43,423 nucleotides of DNA from the IMG/VR virus record IMGVR_UViG_3300028573_000004, positions 1-43,423 of that record; one strand, written 5' to 3'. The notes beneath the pieces were generated by a model. It had not been told where the DNA came from, ran no database searches, and worked only from the letters and a program-made list of their open reading frames with translations. Positions 19,573 through 27,984 of this stretch are shown in pieces. This DNA is from a virus. The stretch's first letter is position 1. Each line of letters starts with the position of its first letter. Made by a program: the position numbers and the translations under genes.

Positions 19573-19890
19573 CTACCCGTCAATAACTCCTTCATCGTAT
19601 TGCGCTTGAGCCATCGGCTGCGCAGGAACAAATAAATCCATCAATATCGGTCGGATAGAAATCAGCAGTGCTATTACAGCGGTGATGAATCCCAGTGTGC
19701 CTGATACCCCTTTAATACTGCCGAATAAACGCTGTTTATTGGCGGATAGGTCAGACACCTTCGCTGAGATATCGTTTACTGAAATCATCACTGTATCCAG
19801 CTTTGTAGAAACTGTGATGACTTCGCGCTCAATAGTGCGCATTCGCTCATCCTGATGGCGATATTCTTCTCGGGTAATTGGCTCGTGCAT
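19573..19890 (-). CDS. XhlA-like coiled-coil/membrane protein, possible holin-associated, 105 aa
   Basis: The ATG at 19890 with GGAG upstream is chosen; a longer reading frame overlaps the previous gene. It begins HEPITREEYRHQDERM, then has a coiled coil (residues about 15-55, with VSTKLDTVMISVNDI), one membrane segment near 68-88, and a short polar end. This is the layout of XhlA/hemolysin-type proteins found beside phage lysis genes. It is the last gene of the late operon, a usual place for lysis functions. No endolysin is seen next to it. Confidence 0.55.
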   Translation of the reverse strand: MHEPITREEYRHQDERMRTIEREVITVSTKLDTVMISVNDISAKVSDLSANKQRLFGSIKGVSGTLGFITAVIALLISIRPILMDLFVPAQPMAQAQYDEGVIDG

Positions 19891-19894
19891 AATG

Positions 19895-20065
19895 TTACTC
19901 CGCTTTGGCAGGCTCTTCAGGTGCCGGAGCCTCTTGGAAGATGCGAACATTCTTTTGAACATCGGCAATCAATTGTGAAATGACATTGTGTGGATGACGA
20001 TGAATAGCTTCCCCGACAATGGTTAATAATGTATCTAATAAAAGTTTTTCGATTACTACGTGCAT
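19895..20065 (-). CDS. small hypothetical protein, 56 aa
   Basis: An AAGGAG site and ATG at 20065. Mostly helical, with an amphipathic N-terminal half (VIEKLLLDTLLTIVGEAI) and a Pro/Ala/Glu-rich tail. It sits four bases before the XhlA-like gene in the late operon. It could belong to the lysis set, but there is no clear membrane segment. Confidence 0.55.
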   Translation of the reverse strand: MHVVIEKLLLDTLLTIVGEAIHRHPHNVISQLIADVQKNVRIFQEAPAPEEPAKAE

Positions 20066-20075
20066 AATTTACTCC

Positions 20076-20330
20076 TTACCGTTTAAATGAAGTTTGATAT
20101 TCTGACCATACGACTTCGCCACCGACTAAAGCCCCTTCGTCATTGTATTGACGGTTTACAACGTCATAAAGCCAATATAATTTTTGATCGGGTGAATGCC
20201 GCCATTCCACTTTATTACCTGCTGTGAAATTGTTATAAATAGCGGGTGCTAATCCCTCATCAGGAATTAATGGCGGGCCATCATCCGAAAATAATGTTGC
20301 AATGCTGCCGTAAACTATCTTTGTTGTCAT
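20076..20330 (-). CDS. small late protein, 84 aa
   Basis: The ATG at 20330 (TTKIVYGSIATLF) is selected because GGAG sits 7-8 bases upstream, over the stop of the fibre gene; an upstream extension into that gene is unlikely. The middle has PPLIPDEGLAPAIYNNFTAG, then a Trp/Tyr-rich part. It is probably a tail-fibre-associated or virion accessory protein by position. Family not recognised. Confidence 0.55.
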   Translation of the reverse strand: MTTKIVYGSIATLFSDDGPPLIPDEGLAPAIYNNFTAGNKVEWRHSPDQKLYWLYDVVNRQYNDEGALVGGEVVWSEYQTSFKR

Positions 20331-20340
20331 AATTACTCTC

Positions 20341-22962
20341 CTATGCTGCTTTAATGAAATCCCATGAATAAGTGGACGTATCGGCACCATTACTGGACGT
20401 GATGGTAAATGACGCCCCATTACTGATGGATGTCCTGACAATCCCTTGCGTACCGCCTGCGGCGGTACAATTTAGATGGATAATATCGCCCGTCGCAACT
20501 GCGCTAGTAGTCACGGTTGCCGTACCGCCCACCAATGTGACGCCTGTCCCTGCGCAAGCGTTTGACCCTTGTTTTATCTTTAGGGTTTTACCTGCCGTAT
20601 TTATTATAGCATCCCCTGAGTTTAGGGTGGCATTACCCGTTGTCGTTATAGAACTGCCAAAAGTGACAGTCCCATCACCGTTCAACAAAATGTCCGCGCT
20701 AGAAGGAAGACCGGTACCATCGCCTCGACCAATTGATATTTTACTGCCACTCCCAAAACCTGAGATATAGCAAGCATTTGGTGGTACAGCTCCGGTGGTT
20801 GTATTCTTATTAACACCTAAGAAAACTACGTCCGTTCCGGTCTTTTGGATTTGTACCCCGAATAAATTGGAGGCGGACGGTGAACCGATAGAATTAAACC
20901 CCCCCATTGATCCAGCTTGTGATGAGCTTCCAGTGGTATTATTTACGGTAAATCCGGCATTAACTGTTAAAGAGCCTGCTAAAGCCATAGTGGATGTCGT
21001 CCCTGTCCCACCAGTTATGACTACTGTATCGATGCTATTAACTACATCATAAATATGATATTTAGCGTCGAGGGTTCTTAACCCTGTCGCCCAAATATCA
21101 GTAGCCCCGGTTTTGTAATGAGTCTGCGCATATCCATTGGCTTGATCTCCCCGGACAAGATTTAAGCCGCCTTCATTCATTGAGCCTGTCGTTGTCGATG
21201 TAATTGTCTCAAAAACAGCCCCTGTTCCTGAAATATTAAGGCCGCCGAATTGTGGGATAGAAGTGGTTGCTATGGATTGTGGTAAAGTTAGTGTAACAGC
21301 CCCTGTTTGGGCGCTACCTGATGTGCTGTTTGCTAATACCTGATTCGCGGTTCCAGTAATGCTTGCCACCGTATTACTGGTAGTAGCCAGTGTCCCAGAC
21401 GTTGGGAAGGTGACCGATGTTGTGTTGGTTAAAGTCCCTGTAAATGCAAAAGCGCCGCTATAAGTAACATTGCCACCAATTGTAATGGTTTTACCCGTAT
21501 TTGCGACACCTGTGCCACCGTTATCACCGGGGAGTATTCCAGTAAACACACTCGACCCAGCCGCCAAATCTAATGACCCGAATTCAGCATATACGCCGTT
21601 TGTCATTCTAAGTGGCTGCCCAGCCGTACCAATCGCTCCATATAATTGACCGCTAGAGGTAGTTAAAGTCACAGCTCCCGCTACACTTGGGAAAAAAACA
21701 TCCCCCGCAGAGCTTAGCTGAAATATATTGCTACCTGAGCCATTCTGGATCATGTAATAGTTGCTGCCTGCAATAGGGCCAGCTAAGTATTCAGTTGAGC
21801 CATTAATCTGATATGTTACTGATGATGCTGATAAAACATCAGCTCTGTTTAATACTAAACTGACATTACCACTACCGCCTGTAGTTGTGCTTCTTATTGA
21901 GCCACTTTGATTGCCTGTGCCAGAAATAGCTAACCCTGTGGCTGTGGCCGCAGTAGTTGCGCTGGTTGCATTACCGGACAATGATGCTGTAATAGTACCA
22001 GCTGAAAAATTTCCAGAAGGATCTCTTGTCACAATTGCGCTGGCTGTGTTTGCACTGGTTGCGGTCGTGGCGGAATTAGATACTTTACCAGACGTAGATA
22101 TTGTTAATAATTTAGTATCAGCAATTGACCCGGCCAGCATGGTATTTGTGACTTTTGAGCTGCCTATTGCGGTGACACCGCTGCTATTTATAGTCACATC
22201 TCCTGAAGTTGGCTGCGAAACCCAAGCGCTACCAGAACCAATTAATAAGTTTCCTGCTGTTGCCGTCGTGCTTCCTAATGAAACACCGTTGATCTTGGAA
22301 ACTGTTGGATTAGGGTAACTGCTACTTAAATCCCCACCAGCTGCCCCACCAGGCGCAACACCGGAAATAGTTGTATTTGTTACTGCTGTTATTAGACCTT
22401 TACCATTAACAGTAAATACAGGGACTTGGCTTGAACTACCAAAGCTACCAATATTTGAATTTACAGTGGCTAGGGTAGTGGCATTACCAACGCTTGTGAC
22501 ATCACCCGTCAAATTAGCATTAGTAGTAACAGTGGCCGCATTACCGCTAATCGAAATGCTATATGTCCCACTGGCCGCAATAATATTTTGGTCTATATTC
22601 GTAGCTAACAACGTGTTAGTAGCAAATCCGGGAAGATTGTATGTGGTTCCAGTAAACCCTAAATAAATAGTATTGGTCGTCGCTTGATAGGCTTGCCAAT
22701 TGGTAAGACTGCCATTCCTGATCGCTTGCAGTTGAATTAATGAATCTTCTGAGCCTAATGTGCTATCAGCAGAACTTATTAATATCCCGCCATAGTTTAC
22801 ATAGTCAGAACTATCTGCATTCAACTTAATTGCTGCATAGCCGGATGAGATGGATTGCACTGTTCCGTCTGTAGAATTATATAGCGCTGTACCGCTGACA
22901 TTTCCTATGTCAGGCAAATCCGCGGATTCCGCCACAGGTATTTGCAGAACTGGTTTTTTCAT
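20341..22962 (-). CDS. large tail fibre protein, 873 aa
   Basis: Low-complexity Ser/Thr/Gly/Asn-rich sequence with many short beta-helix-like repeats, for example NLTGDVTSVGNATTLATVNS and GDLSSSYPNPTVSKINGV, both well known in phage tail fibres. The N-terminus begins PVLQIPVAESADLPDIGNVSGTAL. No enzyme domain or chaperone is visible. As a trimeric fibre it would reach the host surface. It is the most distal of the fibre genes, and its length and repeat content suggest fast divergence. Confidence 0.8.
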   Translation of the reverse strand: MKKPVLQIPVAESADLPDIGNVSGTALYNSTDGTVQSISSGYAAIKLNADSSDYVNYGGILISSADSTLGSEDSLIQLQAIRNGSLTNWQAYQATTNTIYLGFTGTTYNLPGFATNTLLATNIDQNIIAASGTYSISISGNAATVTTNANLTGDVTSVGNATTLATVNSNIGSFGSSSQVPVFTVNGKGLITAVTNTTISGVAPGGAAGGDLSSSYPNPTVSKINGVSLGSTTATAGNLLIGSGSAWVSQPTSGDVTINSSGVTAIGSSKVTNTMLAGSIADTKLLTISTSGKVSNSATTATSANTASAIVTRDPSGNFSAGTITASLSGNATSATTAATATGLAISGTGNQSGSIRSTTTGGSGNVSLVLNRADVLSASSVTYQINGSTEYLAGPIAGSNYYMIQNGSGSNIFQLSSAGDVFFPSVAGAVTLTTSSGQLYGAIGTAGQPLRMTNGVYAEFGSLDLAAGSSVFTGILPGDNGGTGVANTGKTITIGGNVTYSGAFAFTGTLTNTTSVTFPTSGTLATTSNTVASITGTANQVLANSTSGSAQTGAVTLTLPQSIATTSIPQFGGLNISGTGAVFETITSTTTGSMNEGGLNLVRGDQANGYAQTHYKTGATDIWATGLRTLDAKYHIYDVVNSIDTVVITGGTGTTSTMALAGSLTVNAGFTVNNTTGSSSQAGSMGGFNSIGSPSASNLFGVQIQKTGTDVVFLGVNKNTTTGAVPPNACYISGFGSGSKISIGRGDGTGLPSSADILLNGDGTVTFGSSITTTGNATLNSGDAIINTAGKTLKIKQGSNACAGTGVTLVGGTATVTTSAVATGDIIHLNCTAAGGTQGIVRTSISNGASFTITSSNGADTSTYSWDFIKAA

Positions 22963-22973
22963 CTCATTATTCC

Positions 22974-25058
22974 TTATGGTATTTCAAAAGTAACTGTGAC
23001 ATAAAAAGTATTTGAAACATTAAGTGCGCTGGCATTGATATTTAACTCAACAGAAATATTCTTTGAAGACGCAACTGAATCGGCATTTCTAAAGGTGTTT
23101 GTAACGGATGGCGTAAGCGTGGCAAAAGAAGTACCTCCCACAAAAGAGGCCTTCCCGGTTGATGTAAAGTTATTAAAAAATGTTGGAATTGATAGATACA
23201 TGACAGCACTAATCGCTGTAGGAACTGCTGTGAAAGAACAGGTTACAGTGGCATATTCTCCGCTCTTAAGCTTCGAAACAATATAAGATGATCTTATACT
23301 CGAAAATGTTCCTATATTTGCAAGACCAGAAAAAGAAGGTGTATAAGGCCCGGTTTTTGCAGATAGCGGCACCCAGTCACTCCCATCAAAAAAATCAAAG
23401 ACAGTGGTGTCAGTATTAAAAATTATTAACCCCTGCGCAGGCGATGTTATTGCATCCCTTTGTGTTTCTGTCATAGAAGGTGCAGGACGAGAGCCGTATT
23501 CAGTAGTAATAATATCAAAGATAGATGAAGCATCGCCGCTGACAACAGTGGTGGCTGTTTTTTCTGGCTGGATAGTTAACCGCCTGAATAATTCGACTTG
23601 TTTATATCGCGAATCTAGCGAAAAATAATCATTTTGGATATTTGAAGCACCACCTTCATACATTGCAAAAATACGCGAATATTTAGAGTTAGAGCCGGTA
23701 CTATCCCAATAAGCTGATCTTTCAGTGAAGTATGTGAATCCCAGATTACTTGCGTCAAATGCTTTTAATTGTGTTAGGTCTATAAGTGCTGGAACTGTTG
23801 GGGAAAGAACACTATAAGACTTAGTTTCTATAGTTGAGTTACCATCAATATCGCTTTCTGTGGCTGGATATGGGTGAGTGCCATCCTGAATAACTAAATT
23901 CCCATTATTATAAGCATCTTGAAGCGTGACTGTTGCATCACCCGCTGCATTTAAAGTATTGCCCGTTAACGATAAATTTGTACCCAATGTAATTTGCTGG
24001 ATAACTCCAGTGCCAGAATCATATCTACCCAATAATTTTGCAGTGGCAATGTCCTGAACATTGGCAAAAGGAAGCTGACCATCGACATTCGTAGAGTTTA
24101 AATCAACAGGATTGGCGGTGATTTGCTGGCCAGACAAGGTTAGATAATCTTCGCCAACAACCGTAACGCCGCCATAGGAAAAGCCACCTACGGAATTGAC
24201 AATGAAATTAGCGCCGACAACAATAATGTCATCCGCGTTGTCGTCATTTTGAACCCATAGTTCTAGTTCATCATCAAAGGTTAAATCTTCTATTGCACAT
24301 TGAATAGGGTTTGCCAGGGGTGCTGGAGTGACTCCACCGAAAAAGACGGTTTGAGCGGACTTAGCAATGACGGAGCCGTTTCTGGCAATGAAGAAAGTAG
24401 CACTATTGCTTGAGCCATCGAATGTCGCTGTGAGTGTCGCGCTGACTGTAACCGCACGAGTAACAGCTTCATTATAAGTTAATGTACCAGTGGATTGAGT
24501 AAAGCCTAAAAGCGTTCCAGAGGAATAGGTTGCATTTACTTTTACCGGAGTTGCAGCAACACTGATTGTTGTGGGCGAAGCATTCCCTTGGAAATACATC
24601 TCACCAATAATAGTGTCTTCTTCCAAGGCAACGATATCGCTCAAATAAGCCACTTGCTCAATCGCATGAGAAGAAGGGTCGCCCGTATTTACATTTATGC
24701 GGTCGGTATCTGTATTCCACGCCATTTGACCATTTTCTAATGGGTCTACAGCAGCAAATTGTGCGGTCGACATGGCAGGCATTGGACGAGAGGCGGTATC
24801 AGTAGAATTTATTTCAAAGGGTACCCCAGTTACCAAATCAATTGTGCCAGAATTGCCTGTTTCATAAACGGTTTGCAAGCTCAGATCAACAACCTGACCC
24901 GGCTGTATCTCGATATTTTCTTGAACAAAGTCCAATAGCTGTTCATTAGAAGTTATAATATTTGTATTGGGCGCTCCAGGCCGATATCCGGCCATAAAAT
25001 CACCTGATTCTGCTGAAACTACTGTATCAAATTGACTAAACTTAACGCCGTCTGCCAT
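22974..25058 (-). CDS. tail fibre/appendage protein, 694 aa
   Basis: ATG with GGAG. The N-terminus GVKFSQFDTVVSAESGDFMAGYR is typical of fibre attachment segments. Two copies of an SRP-x-P-x-M-T/S-x-x-Q segment, each running to FNTDT or WNTDT (about residues 90-115 and 525-550), are the common joint seen in fibre proteins. It ends in a beta-rich domain. It is probably the fibre that connects to, or stands beside, the 873-aa fibre. Confidence 0.75.
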   Translation of the reverse strand: MADGVKFSQFDTVVSAESGDFMAGYRPGAPNTNIITSNEQLLDFVQENIEIQPGQVVDLSLQTVYETGNSGTIDLVTGVPFEINSTDTASRPMPAMSTAQFAAVDPLENGQMAWNTDTDRINVNTGDPSSHAIEQVAYLSDIVALEEDTIIGEMYFQGNASPTTISVAATPVKVNATYSSGTLLGFTQSTGTLTYNEAVTRAVTVSATLTATFDGSSNSATFFIARNGSVIAKSAQTVFFGGVTPAPLANPIQCAIEDLTFDDELELWVQNDDNADDIIVVGANFIVNSVGGFSYGGVTVVGEDYLTLSGQQITANPVDLNSTNVDGQLPFANVQDIATAKLLGRYDSGTGVIQQITLGTNLSLTGNTLNAAGDATVTLQDAYNNGNLVIQDGTHPYPATESDIDGNSTIETKSYSVLSPTVPALIDLTQLKAFDASNLGFTYFTERSAYWDSTGSNSKYSRIFAMYEGGASNIQNDYFSLDSRYKQVELFRRLTIQPEKTATTVVSGDASSIFDIITTEYGSRPAPSMTETQRDAITSPAQGLIIFNTDTTVFDFFDGSDWVPLSAKTGPYTPSFSGLANIGTFSSIRSSYIVSKLKSGEYATVTCSFTAVPTAISAVMYLSIPTFFNNFTSTGKASFVGGTSFATLTPSVTNTFRNADSVASSKNISVELNINASALNVSNTFYVTVTFEIP

Positions 25059-25070
25059 ACGTATACTCCA

Positions 25071-25250
25071 CTATTCTGTAATTAAATTATTGTTGCCATC
25101 TTCTGTAAGCATTAGCTGACCGTCTTCAGTAATGATGAATTTCTCTGAAGGTGGCGGCAGTAATTGTCCCGATTCATATCCCCGCACAAAAACGCTTTTG
25201 ATTAGCGGGTTTTCTTTTAACCCAAAATCAAACCCATTATTGAATGGCAT
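25071..25250 (-). CDS. small late protein, 59 aa
   Basis: The ATG lies 13 bases inside the end of the upstream gene, with GGAG before it. It ends with an imperfect internal repeat (ITEDGQLMLTEDGNNNLITE). A short strand-rich protein of the type often encoded between fibre genes; perhaps a fibre linker. No family is recognised. Confidence 0.55.
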   Translation of the reverse strand: MPFNNGFDFGLKENPLIKSVFVRGYESGQLLPPPSEKFIITEDGQLMLTEDGNNNLITE

Positions 25251-25587
25251 AAAAGGTCACTCCAAATTCAGCGGAGGTATCGTTCGTAATAAAATGTAAT
25301 ACATCGCCTCCCTGCACCTCCCGTGCCGCGGGGTTCCCCTCTGAAGTGGTCGCCGACACACTCCCGCTTGGCGCTTCCGCATCATCGTTTAATGCAACCC
25401 AAACCAAGGAGCCTGGCTCAAAAATAAAGATGGCCAGTAACTTTTTATAATCGGGGAAAGGGCTTGAAGGCACAGTCAGTGTTTGTTCGGTGTCCTGAGC
25501 TAATAGGCCAGAGAATCTATTTTCCGAAAAAGGTATGCCATAAGTTACATAGCCGTTAATGTCTCTCACCATAATCATTGGTTTCAT
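25237..25587 (-). CDS. hypothetical virion-associated protein, 116 aa
   Basis: Beta-rich, with MIMVRDINGYVTYGIPFSENR at the start and a Pro/Ser-rich middle. It resembles small phage proteins carried between tail spike and fibre genes. No catalytic motif. Placed directly after the 795-aa tail protein. Confidence 0.6.
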   Translation of the reverse strand: MKPMIMVRDINGYVTYGIPFSENRFSGLLAQDTEQTLTVPSSPFPDYKKLLAIFIFEPGSLVWVALNDDAEAPSGSVSATTSEGNPAAREVQGGDVLHFITNDTSAEFGVTFYAIQ

Positions 25588-25596
25588 GTCGTTTCC

Positions 25597-27984
25597 TTAA
25601 TACTTGATTACAAAATTTAAATAAGCGTTTTTCACATCGTTCTGTGATGTTCCGGTATATTTCAATATATCTGGAGTTACTTCTTCCACGGCATTATCGT
25701 CAACGGTAATTTGTGGTGCTATGCCAGGAATAGGATCAACGTCACGGTTATAAGATAGGCCATAGTCAAACTGATAAGAGCCGATACCAAAAGGTAAAAC
25801 GCCAGGCGTATTTGAATAACGCAATTCGTAGTTTTCATCCAATGTCGAATCAGTTGTCCACCCCTTGATCATCTTTCCTCGGAAATCAGGAACCCCAAAA
25901 TAGACATCATTAATGTAATAAGCCGTGACATAGGCCATATCGCTCGCACTATAAGAGGTAAGGTAAGGAACCTCTATTCCTATACCGCCTGGCACTGATG
26001 GTTCACCTGCACCAGTTACGGTATACCAGACATAATATAATTGGCCGTTGGCATGAAAGGTAAAATAGGTTCCCTGGGTCACTTCTGAGCCACTGGCAAT
26101 TTGAATTGAATCGCACTGAAATCCATTTAATGCAGCCGCAACTAAATAAGAAATTTGATATGGATTTGATGTGGATAAAATATTAACAGGTATGTAGGTC
26201 GCCGTTCCTGCGGATGGCTGTGAGCCAGCTCCATCGACCTTGAACCAAACAACAAATCTTGTTGTTGGTGTATGAAGATTAAAATAGGTGCCAGCAGCAA
26301 TTGTGTTGGTATCATCAATACCAATTGCTATAATTTGACGAACCACTTGATTACCTATATGCGCACCAGAAACAGGATAGGGAATTAAGCTTATAAGGAC
26401 TCCAGAATCACCTGGGCCATTTTCCGGCACATTCCCGATTTCTAAACACTTGACCCATATATAGGAATTGTCTGGATTGGGAGAGCCAAAATTAGTTGCA
26501 AAGAGGGGATAACTGGTATTGCTGCCTGTCATGTTTGAATAAAATATAAAAGGCGTACCGAAATTACTAATACCTGTTTGAGCGCCATATTTATTAGTAC
26601 GTAAAGTAATTCCAGTAAAGGGCGCATTGGCATATGCCGTCACATAATTTGCCCCTGTTCCGAATTTTGGTAAATTATAGGGATCAATTGCGCCATTCGT
26701 GCGTACTAATTTATTTCTTAATCTGCGATATGGAATCCCATAGGGGGAATAAGCATCAGATCGATAAGTGGCACCATCGGTTGATAATTCAGTCCATGCG
26801 GGTAATTCATCAATACTAGCGAACACTTTACCCACTTGAGAATCATCATATTGCATACCCTGACCGTTTGGCCCTAAGATGCAGGGAAGACCAATGCTAT
26901 ACCCATCAGGATTTGGATTGGCGTTATGAAGCGTCCTTCCAATCATGTCTCGATTGGTTTGTGGCGGGAATTCGGTTAAAAGAACATCTCCTTTTACAAG
27001 CATAAAGTCGGTGAATTCTCCGCCAAATGAAATATTCGTTGGGAATCTTAATTGTATATCAACCACACTATTATTATCGGTTCCGATTTGTGTACCTGTA
27101 TTTGCGCCAAACACAAAAGGAATTTGAAATAATGTTTGAGCCCCCGTAATCGTAAAAGTGGTGATCAAAGTAGCTGTTTGAGGGGAAGGAGAACCGCCTG
27201 TGCCGTAGTTTTTACCAATAAAAATTTGCACATCAAAATTAGCACTGGAGTACGTAATGCCGTTGAATGCAAAAGTATAGTAATCCGTGTCCGAGGAAAA
27301 TTTATTTACGTCCGGGAATTCGACAAGAAGAGTCTTAACTGTATCTGAAATGTCAGCACCTAAGCACTGAATGCGCATGGTATGGGCCGGAGAACTGGTA
27401 GGGCTGCTTACATATCCCGGAATAGGAATAACCTGGACATAGTCTGTTGCAGTACTGTCATTATCTCTTAGAAACTGCCAGCCGCCGTAAGCCACAATGG
27501 TGCCACCCTGCCTGATTTTCCCCGCAGGAATATTATTAATAGGATCATAGGGGATATTTTCATAGAGTAAAAATTGACCATTAGGTACATAATTAAAAGT
27601 ATTATCCGCTTGAGTGTCCGCCCCGGGGCCAGCAAAATTAGGCCACGCCTCACGGGTGAATTGCTCTACATCGTCCTCGCTTTTACAGACAACATAGTAC
27701 AGCTCAACATTCCCGTCCTCATCATAAGGATAGTAATACGGAATAATATTATTACCTGCTTCATCTTCAGGGGTTCCTACCGCACTCAAAGGCAGCGGAT
27801 TAGGAAGCTCAGTATAAGTATAATTCGGCGCAGAACCGCTAATGGTATAGATAGGCTTATGGTCAGCTCGATTGACATCTGAGAAGAATTCCAGCGTACC
27901 ATTCGATAATGGCAGACCAGTGTCTTTGTCCACATAATACTGTTCAAGGGCGGGCGCGATAATGTATTTAGGGTCTAAGCTCAT
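25597..27984 (-). CDS. tail spike/fibre protein, 795 aa
   Basis: The first 110 residues (YIIAPALEQYYVDKDTGLPL...FFSDVNR...IPYYYPYDEDGNVELYYV...FTREAWPNF) are a conserved virion-attachment domain seen on many podovirus tail proteins. The remainder is beta-rich, with carbohydrate-binding-like segments. The ATG overlaps the stop of the ejection protein gene (ATGA). It probably binds the host surface at the base of the tail. Confidence 0.75.
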   Translation of the reverse strand: MSLDPKYIIAPALEQYYVDKDTGLPLSNGTLEFFSDVNRADHKPIYTISGSAPNYTYTELPNPLPLSAVGTPEDEAGNNIIPYYYPYDEDGNVELYYVVCKSEDDVEQFTREAWPNFAGPGADTQADNTFNYVPNGQFLLYENIPYDPINNIPAGKIRQGGTIVAYGGWQFLRDNDSTATDYVQVIPIPGYVSSPTSSPAHTMRIQCLGADISDTVKTLLVEFPDVNKFSSDTDYYTFAFNGITYSSANFDVQIFIGKNYGTGGSPSPQTATLITTFTITGAQTLFQIPFVFGANTGTQIGTDNNSVVDIQLRFPTNISFGGEFTDFMLVKGDVLLTEFPPQTNRDMIGRTLHNANPNPDGYSIGLPCILGPNGQGMQYDDSQVGKVFASIDELPAWTELSTDGATYRSDAYSPYGIPYRRLRNKLVRTNGAIDPYNLPKFGTGANYVTAYANAPFTGITLRTNKYGAQTGISNFGTPFIFYSNMTGSNTSYPLFATNFGSPNPDNSYIWVKCLEIGNVPENGPGDSGVLISLIPYPVSGAHIGNQVVRQIIAIGIDDTNTIAAGTYFNLHTPTTRFVVWFKVDGAGSQPSAGTATYIPVNILSTSNPYQISYLVAAALNGFQCDSIQIASGSEVTQGTYFTFHANGQLYYVWYTVTGAGEPSVPGGIGIEVPYLTSYSASDMAYVTAYYINDVYFGVPDFRGKMIKGWTTDSTLDENYELRYSNTPGVLPFGIGSYQFDYGLSYNRDVDPIPGIAPQITVDDNAVEEVTPDILKYTGTSQNDVKNAYLNFVIKY

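Noticed and set aside
20372-22318. + strand ORFs of 85-135 codons inside the fibre gene
   Set aside because: Val/Pro/Ala-rich translations are the antisense of Thr/Ser/Asn/Gly-rich fibre repeats; no start signals.
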